Of a DNA stretch of 64,000 bases, positions 48,358-57,099 are shown one piece after another; position 1 is the stretch's first letter; every line of letters begins with the position of its first letter. The notes beneath the pieces are model-generated. The model worked only from the letters and a program-made list of their open reading frames with translations. It was not told the DNA's origin and did no database searches. The DNA lies in contig NZ_SJER01000004.1 in assembly GCF_004785955.1 (NCBI RefSeq), positions 186,001 to 250,000 of the forward strand, in the 5' to 3' direction. The position numbers were made by a program, and so were the translations under genes. This DNA is from Halostella litorea. GTDB lineage: Archaea > Halobacteriota > Halobacteria > Halobacteriales > Natronoarchaeaceae.

Positions 48358-49002
48358 ATGAGCTGCAAGATCGATTCGGCGACCCGCGAGTACGACCTCG
48401 ACGTGCCGCAGGCGGCGTACGACGGCGTCGACGACTACCTCCTGCAGCGCTGGACCGGCGCCGACGGCCGGGCCGCGGAGGGGTACCGCTCGCTGACGGA
48501 GTGGTTCAACAAGCGCCTGCTCAAGCGGGTGTACGACGAGCACAACCGCGAGGCGACGGGCGTCAGGCTCGACAGCGAGTACGAGGCGCTGCGCTCCGAC
48601 GACGACCTCACCCGCCGCGAACTGGCGGACGACCTCCGCGCCGCGGGCATCGACGCGGAGGAGTTGACGTCTGCCATGATCTCCTGGAGCACGATGCGCC
48701 ACCACCTCAAGGACTGCCTCGACGGGTCGAAAGCGCCCGCGGAGGCCAGTTCCGACTGGGAACTGGAGAGCGTCCGCATCGCCGCCGAGCGGACCGAGGA
48801 GAAGGCCGACGAGGCGCTGCGGTCGCTCGTCTCGAAAGGGGAAATCGCCGACGGCGACGCCGCGGAGGTTTCCGTCGACGTCCAGCTAACCTGCCCCGTC
48901 TGTCACGTCCGGACGCCGCTGACCGAGGCCGCGGAGCGGGGGTACGTCTGCCGTGAACACGCCGACGCCACGCCGAGCGACCGGGCCGGGACCGACGACT
49001 AA
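48358..49002 (+). CDS. rdfA: RdfA-like rod-determining factor
   Basis: A 214-residue protein resembling the haloarchaeal rod-determining factor RdfA, needed for the rod cell shape in Haloferax volcanii. Recognisable parts are DDYLLQRWTGADGRAAEGYRSLTEWFNKRLL, LRSDDDLTRRELADDLRAAGID and MISWSTMRHHLKDCL. The C-terminus adds a zinc-binding-looking CPVC with a later CREH. Its mechanism is not established. It lies divergently next to the SMC-related gene. The assignment is from memory of the family, so a search is advisable. Confidence 0.75.
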   Translation: MSCKIDSATREYDLDVPQAAYDGVDDYLLQRWTGADGRAAEGYRSLTEWFNKRLLKRVYDEHNREATGVRLDSEYEALRSDDDLTRRELADDLRAAGIDAEELTSAMISWSTMRHHLKDCLDGSKAPAEASSDWELESVRIAAERTEEKADEALRSLVSKGEIADGDAAEVSVDVQLTCPVCHVRTPLTEAAERGYVCREHADATPSDRAGTDD

Positions 49003-49763
49003 CCGAAGTCCGGCCGCCGGCCCTCGAGGAACGCCTCGACGCCCTCCTCGTGGGCGTCGGTGTCGTACGCGAGCGTCTGGAAGTGCGCCTCGCGGCGGAG
49101 CCCGTCGTCGACCGGCTCGCCCAGGTTCTCGTGGATCGCCTCCTTGGCCAGCGCGATGTTCTCGGTCGGCCGAGCCGCGAGCGTCTCCAGCAGGTCCCCG
49201 ACGGCGTCGTCCAGTTCGTCGGCCGGCACCGCCTCGTTGACCAGATCCATCTCGGCCGCGGTGGCGGCGTCGATCAGGTCGCCGGTGAACGCCAGTTCCT
49301 TCGCCGTCCGGAGGCCGACGAGCCGCGGGAGCGTCACGGTGCCGCCCAGGTCGGGGACGAGGCCGACGTTGATGAACGACGCCCCCAGCCGGGCGTCGTC
49401 CGCGGCGACGGCGAAGTCCGCGGCCGCGACGAGCGAGAGGCCCGCGCCGACGGCGTCGCCGTTCACCCTCGCCACGACCGGCACCGGCGCGGAGAGCACC
49501 CGCTCGGCCACGCGGCCCAGCGTCTCGCGGACGCGCTCGTACGCCTCGCGGGCGGTCTCGTCGCGCTCGGCCATCGCCTGAATGTCCCCGCCGGCGCTGA
49601 ACGCGTCCCCTTCTCCGGTGACGACGACAGCGTCCAGTTCGCCCGGGTCGAGGTCCGCGAGGGCGTCGGCCAGGTCGCGGGCGACGGCCGCGGTGAAGGC
49701 GTTGCTCGCGTCGGGCCGGTCGAAGGTGATGCGTCTGACCCCGTCCGCGTCGGTGACGTGCAT
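48999..49763 (-). CDS. Crotonase-family enoyl-CoA hydratase/isomerase
   Basis: A 254-residue crotonase. The oxyanion loops are SAGGDIQAM and GDAVGAGLSLVAAADFA; the first hydratase Glu is Ser, and the second place reads SFINVGLVPDLGGTVTLPR, so it looks PaaG/isomerase-like. The start MHVTDADG at 49763 is supported by a TATA box 27-28 nt upstream. It overlaps the 3' end of the convergent rdfA gene by four bases. Confidence 0.85.
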   Translation of the reverse strand: MHVTDADGVRRITFDRPDASNAFTAAVARDLADALADLDPGELDAVVVTGEGDAFSAGGDIQAMAERDETAREAYERVRETLGRVAERVLSAPVPVVARVNGDAVGAGLSLVAAADFAVAADDARLGASFINVGLVPDLGGTVTLPRLVGLRTAKELAFTGDLIDAATAAEMDLVNEAVPADELDDAVGDLLETLAARPTENIALAKEAIHENLGEPVDDGLRREAHFQTLAYDTDAHEEGVEAFLEGRRPDFG

Positions 49764-49787
49764 GCCCGTACCTGCGGAAGGCGGATA

Positions 49788-49794
49788 CTTATAT
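49788..49794 (-). promoter_or_regulatory. TATA box of the crotonase gene at 49763
   Basis: ATATAAG on the minus strand is centred 28 nt upstream of the ATG at 49763. Confidence 0.55.
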
Positions 49795-49829
49795 GGTCGC
49801 CCCCGGGCGGCCGAAGCAAGGTAGATAGC

Positions 49830-49901
49830 GGAAACAGTCACTAAAGGAGATTAAATTCGAATTATATACTTCTCCGGGATTTAGATTGGAAACGGTCACT
49901 A
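49830..49901. repeat. Direct repeat GGAAACRGTCACTA, two copies
   Basis: The 14-base unit occurs at 49830-49843 (A at the variable place) and 49888-49901 (G), 58 bases apart on the same strand, in AT-rich DNA upstream of the crotonase promoter. It may be a regulator site pair or a remnant of a duplication. Confidence 0.6.
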
Positions 49902-50191
49902 CATCGCGAAATTGATCGGAGGCTAGCTGAACGGAATAGTGGAATCAGATCCGGGCTGTATCCCGTTATTTCGAATCAGTTCGGTGTTTCACGGATCACG
50001 AGTACATCTCGCCGGATCCGTCCATGCCATCATCTCACCGATCAGCCGAGGTAGGCCCATCTATTATCTGAATTCATATATAAACTGATTCTCTACTGGT
50101 AGCTAATATATCCGTCGAGACCCCGTGTCCCTGTCCAGAAGAGCGGAGGCGGGGAGAGTGCTCGACGCCCCGATGCCGGAGCGGTCGACCG

Positions 50192-51034
50192 TCAGATCCC
50201 GAGCACATCGCGCGCCTGCGACGGCGTCGCGACGTCGCGGCCGAGTTCCTCGGCGATGCGGACAACCCGAGAGACCAACTGAGCGTTGCTCTCCGCCAGT
50301 TCGCCTTTCCGGTAGTAGACGTTGTCCTCCAGGCCGACACGGACGTGCCCGCCAAGCAGGATCCCGAGCGTCGCGAACGGCAACTGGTGGGGGCCGAATC
50401 CGAGGACGTTGAACCGCGCGCCGTCGGGGAGGTTGTCGACGGCGTTCAGCAGGTTGCGCGGCCGCGGCCGGGTGAGCGTCCCGCCGCCGAAGATGAGCGT
50501 CGCGTAGACGGGGTCCGCGAGGTCGCGGCGCTCCAGCAGGCCGTGGACCTCGTTCATGTGGCCGTCGTTGAACACCTCCAGTTCGGGCTTTATCCCCCGG
50601 TCGCGCATCTCGGCGTGGAGCGAGTCGACCAGCCCGCGCGTGTTCTCGCTCGTCAGGTGGTCGTAGCGGTTCAGCGGGCCCATGTCCAGCGACGCCATCT
50701 CCGGCGGCGGATCCGTCCGCAGCGGGAGGTGTCGGTCGGCGTCCGGCGCACCGGTGCCGCCGGTCGAATGCTGGATCACCACGTCGTCGGCGTGGCGTCG
50801 CACGGCGTCGTCGATCTCCTGAAATCGCTCGGTGGCGAACGAGCGCTCGCCGTTCGGCCGCCGGGCGTGCAGGTGGACGACCGACGCGCCGGCGTCCTCC
50901 GCCGCGGCCGCCGCGCGGCCGATCTCCTCGGGCGTCTCCGGCAGGTTCGGGTTGGCCTCCTTCCCGTGGACGCCGCCGGTGAGCGCCGCGGTGACGACGA
51001 GCGGTTCGCCGCCGAGGAAGTCGTCGTAGGTCAC
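50192..51034 (-). CDS. BKACE-family 3-keto acid cleavage enzyme (DUF849)
   Basis: A 280-residue TIM-barrel enzyme. [27 protein letters not shown] at the N-terminus, [12 protein letters not shown] with the zinc-binding H-x-H, and [25 protein letters not shown] at the C-terminus are diagnostic of beta-keto acid cleavage enzymes. These condense a beta-keto acid with acetyl-CoA and split it into a CoA ester and acetoacetate. The actual keto acid is unknown. It overlaps the small cysteine-protein gene by four bases. Confidence 0.92.
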   Translation of the reverse strand: MTYDDFLGGEPLVVTAALTGGVHGKEANPNLPETPEEIGRAAAAAEDAGASVVHLHARRPNGERSFATERFQEIDDAVRRHADDVVIQHSTGGTGAPDADRHLPLRTDPPPEMASLDMGPLNRYDHLTSENTRGLVDSLHAEMRDRGIKPELEVFNDGHMNEVHGLLERRDLADPVYATLIFGGGTLTRPRPRNLLNAVDNLPDGARFNVLGFGPHQLPFATLGILLGGHVRVGLEDNVYYRKGELAESNAQLVSRVVRIAEELGRDVATPSQARDVLGI

Positions 51035-51237
51035 TGCGCGTCACCGTCCCCGTCGTCGCCGCCCTCGTGCTCCCGGTAAATCTCGCAGTGGGCCGCGTGG
51101 TCGAGGTCGTAGCGGTCGTTGCAGACATCCGCGCGCATCGGCTGGACGAACCGGTCGACGGCGGTGCAGTACGCCCGCTCCGCGTCGAACTGGCGGTCGC
51201 CCGAGCCGCGGCGATACTCCAGGTACGGGCAGGTCAT
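51031..51237 (-). CDS. Small four-cysteine protein (haloarchaeal, unknown function)
   Basis: A 68-residue protein with Cys3, Cys24, Cys39 and Cys50 ([28 protein letters not shown]) and an Asp-rich tail. The cysteine spacing suggests a zinc or iron-sulfur site. I recall such short CPYLEYR proteins as common in haloarchaea but without known function. The start/stop overlap with the BKACE gene indicates one transcript. Confidence 0.7.
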   Translation of the reverse strand: MTCPYLEYRRGSGDRQFDAERAYCTAVDRFVQPMRADVCNDRYDLDHAAHCEIYREHEGGDDGDGDAQ

Positions 51238-51286
51238 GCGTATCGGTCGGCCCGGACCGAGTTAACGTTTGTCGGGGAACCCGCCG

Positions 51287-51294
51287 CTTTAGTA
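51287..51294 (+). promoter_or_regulatory. TATA box of the MBL gene at 51317
   Basis: CTTTAGTA is centred 26 nt before the ATG at 51317. Confidence 0.45.
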
Positions 51295-51316
51295 CCGACG
51301 CGGCGAACGACGGGCC

Positions 51317-52075
51317 ATGGTACGTCACCGCGGCCTCTCGCTGGACTGGTTCGGCTACGCGACTGCCCGGATAGCCGGCGACGACGGCGTCGTCTACACC
51401 GACCCAGGCCGGTACGGCACGCTGACCGGGGAGTGGGCCGAGCGCTACGGCGGCGCGGACCACCCGAGCGGCGGGCCGTACGACGCGGGGGACGGCGACG
51501 TGGTGCTCGTGACCCACGACCACCACTACGACGACGACGGGGTCGAGCGCGTGGCGAGCGACGACGCGACGCTCGTCGTGTACGAGGCCGTGTCGGCCGA
51601 CGCCATCGGGGCAAGCGGCGGCCGGGACGTGCGCGAACCGGAGGCGCTTCCCTACGACGTGGTCCGGGTCGGCTACGGCGACGAGGTGAACGTCGGCGGC
51701 GTCGACGTGCGCGTCACGCCGGCGTACAACCGCCCCGACGGCCCGAACGCGAGCGGCGGGGAACCGCTCCACCCGGAGGGCTTTGGCTGCGGGTTCGTCG
51801 CGGCCGTCGACGGCGTCCGCTGCTTCTGGCCCGGCGACTCCGACGCGCTGGACGAGCACCGGGACATCGACGCCGACGTGTTCATGCCCTCCATATCGCG
51901 GAGTTTCACGATGGACCGCCACGACGCGGCGGATCTGGCCGAGCGGATCGACCCCGGACTCGTGCTCCCGATCCACTACAACACGTTCCCGGATCTGCGG
52001 GCCGACTCAGGCGCGTTCACCGCCGACGTGGCGAAGCGGGGCGTACCCGTGGCGCTCGCCGAACGCGACTTCTGA
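51317..52075 (+). CDS. UlaG-like metallo-beta-lactamase-fold protein
   Basis: A 252-residue MBL-fold protein of the short UlaG/lactonase-like class. The metal motif is [12 protein letters not shown], a variant of HxHxDH with an extra residue, followed by [13 protein letters not shown] and a late PIHYNTFPD. Such proteins are metal-dependent hydrolases or phosphodiesterases with mostly unknown substrates. It is transcribed alone from a TATA box at 51287. Confidence 0.8.
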   Translation: MVRHRGLSLDWFGYATARIAGDDGVVYTDPGRYGTLTGEWAERYGGADHPSGGPYDAGDGDVVLVTHDHHYDDDGVERVASDDATLVVYEAVSADAIGASGGRDVREPEALPYDVVRVGYGDEVNVGGVDVRVTPAYNRPDGPNASGGEPLHPEGFGCGFVAAVDGVRCFWPGDSDALDEHRDIDADVFMPSISRSFTMDRHDAADLAERIDPGLVLPIHYNTFPDLRADSGAFTADVAKRGVPVALAERDF

Positions 52076-52101
52076 GTCGGCGGGCCGGCCGCGCCCCGAA
52101 C

Positions 52102-52108
52102 CTATTTG
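52102..52108 (+). promoter_or_regulatory. TATA box of the ThuA-domain gene
   Basis: CTATTTG is centred 27 nt before the ATG at 52132. Confidence 0.45.
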
Positions 52109-52131
52109 CGCGGGGTCGGGGAACGTCGAAC

Positions 52132-52896
52132 ATGCCGACCCGAGTCACCGTGTGGAACGAGCACCGACACGAGCGCGATCACGAGGCGGTCGCGGAGCTG
52201 TACCCGGACGGGATCCACGGCGCGATAGCCGACGCGCTGACCGAGGCGACTGACGACGTGGAGCGGCCGGCGGTCGAGGTGCGGACCGCGACGCTCGACG
52301 AACCGGAACACGGCCTCACCGAGGACGTGCTGGCGTCGACGGACGTGCTCACCTGGTGGGGTCACGCCGCCCACGACGAGGTCGCTGACGACGTCGTCGA
52401 GCGCGTCCGCGAGCGCGTGCTCGACGGGATGGGCCTGGTCGCGCTCCACTCCGCGCACTACTCGAAGATATTCAAGGCGCTCATGGGCACTTCCTGCTCG
52501 CTCAAGTGGCGCGAGGCCGCCGAGACCGAGCGGCTGTGGGTCGTCGAGCCCGGTCACCCGATCGCCGCGGGCGTCGACGAGTGCGTCGAGGTGCCCGAGG
52601 CGGAGATGTACGGGGAGCGCTTCGACGTTCCCCAACCCGACGCGCTGGTGTTTACCTCCTGGTTCGAGGGCGGCGAGGTGTTCCGCTCGGGCTGCTGTTA
52701 CCGCCGGGGCAGCGGCCGGGTGTTCTACTTCCGGCCGGGCCACGAGACGTACCCCGTCTACCACCAGCCGGAAGTGCGGCGGATCCTCCGGAACGCCGTC
52801 GCGTGGGCCGCGCCCGGTGAGAGGGGAAGCGTCTCGTTCGGCAACGCCGAGCCGAGAGAAGAGATAGACGAGAGCGACGACCGCAGCGTTCACTGA
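52132..52896 (+). CDS. ThuA-domain (trehalose-utilisation-like) protein
   Basis: A 254-residue protein with the class-I-glutamine-amidotransferase-like fold of ThuA. It opens with [26 protein letters not shown], then [14 protein letters not shown] and [21 protein letters not shown], and closes with [25 protein letters not shown], all typical. ThuA proteins are linked to sugar catabolism, with 3-ketosugar activity proposed for some; the role here is open. Confidence 0.88.
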   Translation: MPTRVTVWNEHRHERDHEAVAELYPDGIHGAIADALTEATDDVERPAVEVRTATLDEPEHGLTEDVLASTDVLTWWGHAAHDEVADDVVERVRERVLDGMGLVALHSAHYSKIFKALMGTSCSLKWREAAETERLWVVEPGHPIAAGVDECVEVPEAEMYGERFDVPQPDALVFTSWFEGGEVFRSGCCYRRGSGRVFYFRPGHETYPVYHQPEVRRILRNAVAWAAPGERGSVSFGNAEPREEIDESDDRSVH

Positions 52897-52910
52897 CGCG
52901 GAGCGTCTCG

Positions 52911-52961
52911 GCGTGCGGGGCGTCACGATGTGCGAGGCGTCACGGCGTACGGGGCGTCACG
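52911..52961 (+). repeat. 17-bp tandem repeat, three copies
   Basis: Three 17-base units, 52911-52927, 52928-52944 and 52945-52961, each ending GGCGTCACG, with a partial fourth unit. They fill the gap between the ThuA-domain gene and the convergent DICT gene. No function is apparent. Confidence 0.75.
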
Positions 52962-53000
52962 GCGTGGGGGTGGCCCGGATGCCGCGTTCCCGCGTCGCGG

Positions 53001-53762
53001 TCACAGGTTCCGTTCCAGATACCGGGTTATCCGACTCACCCGCGCGTCGTCGAACGTCCACTCGCCGAGCCACTCGTTCTGACGGACCTGATACGCGACG
53101 AGGGCGGCGGAGTCGGCGCTGTCATCGGGGGCGTCGTACACGACGAACCAGCTGTTCCGGAACTCGTCGCCGTAGCCCGCGTGGATCGTGCCGTCGAACG
53201 TCTCCGGCGGGATCCAGTCGGGTATCCCGTATACGTGGACGTCGACGTCCGTGTCCGCGAGTCGGTGGTAGACGTTCCGCGTCCCCCGCTCGTCCTCGAT
53301 GCGCGAGAGCCGCTGGAACGACGATCGGAGGCGGCCGCCGTCGGTGTCGTAGGCCGACTGCTCGATGAACCGGGAGAGCAGGATGAGCGGGAGCTTCTCG
53401 GTGTCCGATTCGGGGAACCCGCGCAGCCTGAACGGGGTGTTCTCCAGCCACGATATTACGTCCGGCACCTCGATCTCGCCCAGCGACCGCGCGCCGGTGA
53501 CGTACAGGTCCGAGTTGACGAACAGGATCGTGTCCTCCAGTTCGCTCAGCGCCGAACTGGCGACGACCTCGCCCCCGCGCAGGAGGATCACCGCGTTCTC
53601 GTCGCAGTCCACTATCTCCTCGTCGCTGACGGCGACAGGCTGGCCGTCGAACAGCGACTCGACCATCTCCTGAACGGGTTGGGGACGCGTTCGGTTGACG
53701 ACCGCGAGCGACCACTCCTCCGGCGGGTCGTCGTCGATGAAGTCGGTGAGGTGGTCGTGCAT
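53001..53762 (-). CDS. DICT sensory-domain protein
   Basis: A 253-residue protein matching haloarchaeal DICT-domain proteins: WSLAVVNRTRPQPVQEMVESLFDG near the N-terminus, AVILLRGGEVVASSALSELEDTILFVNSDLYVTGARSL, and LRSSFQRLSRIEDERGTRNVYHRLA. The domain is proposed to sense signals, possibly light, in bacteria and archaea; here there is no fused output domain. I start it at MHDHLTDFIDD (53762). It is divergent from the NuoF-like gene. Confidence 0.8.
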   Translation of the reverse strand: MHDHLTDFIDDDPPEEWSLAVVNRTRPQPVQEMVESLFDGQPVAVSDEEIVDCDENAVILLRGGEVVASSALSELEDTILFVNSDLYVTGARSLGEIEVPDVISWLENTPFRLRGFPESDTEKLPLILLSRFIEQSAYDTDGGRLRSSFQRLSRIEDERGTRNVYHRLADTDVDVHVYGIPDWIPPETFDGTIHAGYGDEFRNSWFVVYDAPDDSADSAALVAYQVRQNEWLGEWTFDDARVSRITRYLERNL

Positions 53763-53880
53763 CCCCTGATCGGGATCAATTACTCGTTCAGCACTGATAA
53801 ATCCGCGTTCCGCGACGAACGCGGCCGGGCGCTGGGCGCGCTTGCCAACGCTTACGGCGCTGGCACCCCTTCCGGAACGC

Positions 53881-55362
53881 ATGACAGAACCCGAAGCGGA
53901 CGCCGCGACCACGGTCCGCGTGACCGTCGGCAGCCGCGGCGGCGGCGACGTGGCGCGGGCGGCGAGGGAGGCCGCGCCCGACGGCGTCGCCGTGCGGACG
54001 GTCGGGCCGACGGGGCTGACGTGGCAGGAACCGATCCTCGCGGCGACGCGGGACGGCCGAACCGCCGCCTACGGCCGGGTGACGCCCTCGGGCGCGAAGG
54101 GGCTGGTCGACGCCCTCGCGGACGGCCTGCTGGAACCGCCCGCGTTCGCCCTCGCGGACGCTCCAGCCGATGAACGCTCGTTCCCGACTCCCGACGACGG
54201 GCCGCTCGGCGTCGGCGAGCGACGCGTGCTCGACGCCTGTGGCTGGGTCGACCCCACCGACGGGTCGCCGGTCGGGACCACGGACCCGGCCGAACTGGAA
54301 GCGGTCGCCCGGCGGTCGGGGTTTCGAGGCCGCGGACAGGCCGATGACGGCGACGGCCCCGTAGCGGCGGTCTGGGACGCCGTCCGCGAGGCGGAGGGTA
54401 ATCCGGCGGAAGGTGATTCCGCGGACGATGATCCGGCGGAGGGTAACCCGGTCGTGGTCGTCGACGGAACCGGCGGCGACCCGGACGCCGACGCGGACCG
54501 GTTGCTGCTCGAATCCGACCCGGCCGCGGTCGTCGACGCCGCGGTGGCCGTCGCGGACCTCGTCGACGCGTCCGAAGTGGTGGTCGCGGTGGACGAGGAA
54601 AATCGTCTCGCACGCGAGCGTGTCGAAGCCGTCGCCGCCGACGCTCCGGGCAGTGCCGCGGCGGTGACGGTGCGCGGGGCGGAGGCGGCCCCGGCGTACG
54701 ACGACCGACCTGCCGTGGTCCACACCCCGCGGACGCTGGCGGGGGTCCGCGCGCTCGCCGGCGACGCCTCCCCGGGCGACGACGCGGCCGATTCCGCGGA
54801 CGGCGCGGCCGACTGGCCCGGTGCCGACCACGACCCCGGCACCCGGCTGGTGACGGTGTGTGGCGACGCCGACCGGGCGACCGTCGAACTCCCGACCGAC
54901 GCGTCCCTATCCGCCGCTCTCGAAGCGGTTGAGGATCCCGGGTTCCAGTTCGCGTGCGTGGGCGGCCGCCTCGGCGGCCTGACCCGCTCGCTCGACGTTG
55001 CCGCGGACGCCGACGCGTTGGTGGCGGCCGGGTTAGGCACGAACGGCGTGGTCGAACTGTTCGACGAGACCCGGTGCCCGGTGGCGGCCGCCGGCAAGCG
55101 CATCCGCTACGCACGGGAACACGGGTGCGGCCGGTGCGAGGGCTGTCGGGAGACGGTCCCGGAACTCCACGAACGGCTCCGAGCGGTGTACGCCGGGGAG
55201 TTCGACCCAACGGAGTTGCGGCGAATCTGTAGCGAACTCGGGGACGGGGACTGCGCGGTGGCGGCCGCCGCCGCTCGCCCCGTCCGAACGGCGGTGGACG
55301 GGTTCGAGGCTGCGTTCCGAAGCCACGCCGACGGGGAGTGCCCGACCGGAGAGTGTAACTGA
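53881..55362 (+). CDS. Degenerate NuoF-like (51-kDa) protein with 4Fe-4S motif
   Basis: A 493-residue protein that follows the NADH-dehydrogenase 51-kDa subunit order. The SLBB-like part is around residues 330-370, and the C-terminal cluster motif CGRCEGC (~413-420) has a further Cys in DGDCAVAAA. The NADH/FMN glycine-rich loop, normally SGLRGRGGAGFPTG, reads SGFRGRGQADDGDG, and an Asp/Ala/Pro-rich insert follows, so nucleotide binding may be lost. No NuoE or NuoG partner is adjacent. It may be an electron-transfer or scaffold remnant. Confidence 0.75.
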   Translation: MTEPEADAATTVRVTVGSRGGGDVARAAREAAPDGVAVRTVGPTGLTWQEPILAATRDGRTAAYGRVTPSGAKGLVDALADGLLEPPAFALADAPADERSFPTPDDGPLGVGERRVLDACGWVDPTDGSPVGTTDPAELEAVARRSGFRGRGQADDGDGPVAAVWDAVREAEGNPAEGDSADDDPAEGNPVVVVDGTGGDPDADADRLLLESDPAAVVDAAVAVADLVDASEVVVAVDEENRLARERVEAVAADAPGSAAAVTVRGAEAAPAYDDRPAVVHTPRTLAGVRALAGDASPGDDAADSADGAADWPGADHDPGTRLVTVCGDADRATVELPTDASLSAALEAVEDPGFQFACVGGRLGGLTRSLDVAADADALVAAGLGTNGVVELFDETRCPVAAAGKRIRYAREHGCGRCEGCRETVPELHERLRAVYAGEFDPTELRRICSELGDGDCAVAAAAARPVRTAVDGFEAAFRSHADGECPTGECN

Positions 55363-55467
55363 GAAGTGTGAATATCCGGTGTTACTGAGTAGTTATACTC
55401 TCTAGTGTAACCGTGTTGGGTCGGAGCGGTATCTGGAGCCTCCGCGTCGAACGGGTAACCGGCGATC

Positions 55468-56526
55468 TTACTCGAACGTAATCGATTCCGAGCCGGGGTC
55501 GACGGAGACGCGTGCCCCCATCGGGAGCGGCGAGACGGGGTTCGTGTGGCCCCAGTCCAGGCCGAGAACCACCGGCGCGTCGGGGTTGTACCGTCCCACC
55601 TCGTCCACGATGGCGTCGTACAGGCGCTCCCGGTAGGCCTCGCGTTCCTCCCTGGGTGGCTCCTCCAGGTAGCTCCGGCCCGGCGGCCGGCCGACCAGAA
55701 CCGCCGCGAAGCGTTCGAGCAGGCCGCGCTCGCCCATGCTCATCAGCGTGCCGCGGACCTCCACCTCGCTCGGGAGCGTCTCGGCGGTTTCGACGGCGAG
55801 GACGGCCCCGTCGAGTTCGTCGGCGTCGGGGACGTATCGGTCCGCCGCGAGGTTCCACTTCAGGATCGCCTGGCTCCCGCCCCACAGCCGGCCCGTGACC
55901 GACTCCGTCCCGCCGGCCCAGCGCCAGCCGGGGTTCGGCTCGTACGCCGGCGGCGACCCCATCTCCGACGGGTTCGTCCACCAGGTGGTGGGCTCGTCCG
56001 TCCACTCCGACGAGGGCTCCAGTTCGCCGATGGAGTCCTCGAAGAACGCGCGCCGGCAGTACCGCTCGGTGTACTCGGGGAGTTCGCCGGGGACGGCCAG
56101 TTCGTTCATCAGTTGCGCGCCGTTGTACGACACCACGCCTGCGTTCCAGAACGCGAGCGAGAGGTTCGTGTTGTCGCTCATGCCGTAGAACCGGGTCGGA
56201 TGTTCGGCCAGCACCTCGGTGTCGACGTGCCGGAGGACCCGCAACTGGTCCGCGCCGCCGATGGTGGCGACGATGCCAGCGATTTCGGGATCGCGGACCG
56301 CCGCGTGGAGGTCCGCGGCGCGGGCCCGCGGGTTGGCGGCCAGAAACTCGTCGCCCTGCCGCGCCGTGGGATACACGACCGGCTCCAGGTCGAACGTCGT
56401 TCGGAGCCGGTCGAGTCCGAGTTCGAACACGTGCGGGGCCGTCCGCGCGCCGCCGCTGGAGGGCGCGAGCACTGCGACGCGGTCCCCCGGCGACAGCGCC
56501 GGCGGGTTCACGAAGTCGTTCGCCAT
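55468..56526 (-). CDS. LD-carboxypeptidase family protein (S66, MccF-like)
   Basis: A 352-residue peptidase S66 protein. The nucleophile is the Ser of FYGMSDNTNL; the catalytic Glu and His are likely in LAVETAETLP and GLDWGHTNP. MccF relatives hydrolyse acyl-sulfamoyl adenylates or peptide-linked compounds; archaea have no murein, so detoxification or peptide processing is more likely. It is the last gene before the origin region. Confidence 0.88.
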   Translation of the reverse strand: MANDFVNPPALSPGDRVAVLAPSSGGARTAPHVFELGLDRLRTTFDLEPVVYPTARQGDEFLAANPRARAADLHAAVRDPEIAGIVATIGGADQLRVLRHVDTEVLAEHPTRFYGMSDNTNLSLAFWNAGVVSYNGAQLMNELAVPGELPEYTERYCRRAFFEDSIGELEPSSEWTDEPTTWWTNPSEMGSPPAYEPNPGWRWAGGTESVTGRLWGGSQAILKWNLAADRYVPDADELDGAVLAVETAETLPSEVEVRGTLMSMGERGLLERFAAVLVGRPPGRSYLEEPPREEREAYRERLYDAIVDEVGRYNPDAPVVLGLDWGHTNPVSPLPMGARVSVDPGSESITFE

Positions 56527-56616
56527 GGTGTCGCCATCACCCGACCGTCACAAGTCAGTTATGGGTCCTTGCCCCTCGTTATCGCGGCTGAGGTCCGTCC
56601 TCCGGTGGACACACCT

Positions 56617-57079
56617 CTATCGATTTGTTGTGGCGGGGGCCGGCCGGCGACCACACCGCTATCGATTTGTAATTGCGAATATCGACCGCTCTCACGTCTC
56701 TATCGATTTGTTTCGGCCCTCTCCTGTGGTGGTTTCACACTTCTATCGATTTGTTTCGAGCGGGGAACGGCGTCCCCCGCCTCTATCGATTTGTTAGGTC
56801 CGTCGGGCAGTCACGCGGGTGGGATCGGGCGGTACCACACCGCTATCGATTTGTTTCGGTGGTCATTTCCGCAATACGTTCGAGAGTGTGGGGAGTTAAG
56901 AATTCGAGTGAGGCGGGCCCGGTTGACAATACAGGCGGGACTGCGAACACCGTTCAGGCGGTAACGCGAACACCACCGAGTCGTCGCTGCCCGGCCCGGA
57001 GCGGCGACGGAGACGGCTCTATCGATTTGTTCGGTCGACCGGCGCGTCTACGGGTGTGACACCCCTCTATCGATTTGTT
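56617..57079 (+). repeat. Origin iteron array, left side (eight copies)
   Basis: Units of CTATCGATTTGTT start at 56617, 56659 (last base A), 56700, 56743, 56783, 56843, 57019 and 57067, all in the same direction. The first six are about 40-60 bases apart. Several are preceded by CACAC or CACC and followed by TCGG. They fill the 573-base gap between the LD-carboxypeptidase and orc1/cdc6 genes. They are most likely binding sites for the initiator encoded next door. Confidence 0.88.
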
Positions 57080-57099
57080 CGGCCGGCGGGGAAGCGGGC

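Larger units (their letters stand above)
49764..50191. other. AT-rich non-coding region with short direct repeats
   Basis: About 430 bases, distinctly AT-rich, with no gene I would defend. It contains the TATA box of the crotonase gene, the direct repeat GGAAACRGTCACTA (49830-49843 and 49888-49901), and AT-rich patches such as ATATATAAAC near 50085. The composition is unlike its neighbours and may mark decayed or acquired DNA. Confidence 0.6.

Noticed and set aside
51317-52075. Broken metal site in the UlaG-like protein (HDHHYDDD instead of HxHxDH)
   Set aside because: I recall the extended H-D-H-H-Y-D form as usual for haloarchaeal members of this group, so it is probably a family variant and not damage.
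56617-57079. CRISPR array
   Set aside because: The repeated unit is only about 13 bases, spacing is uneven, copies occur in both orientations over the whole region, and no cas genes are present. The orc1/cdc6 gene makes an origin the better explanation.
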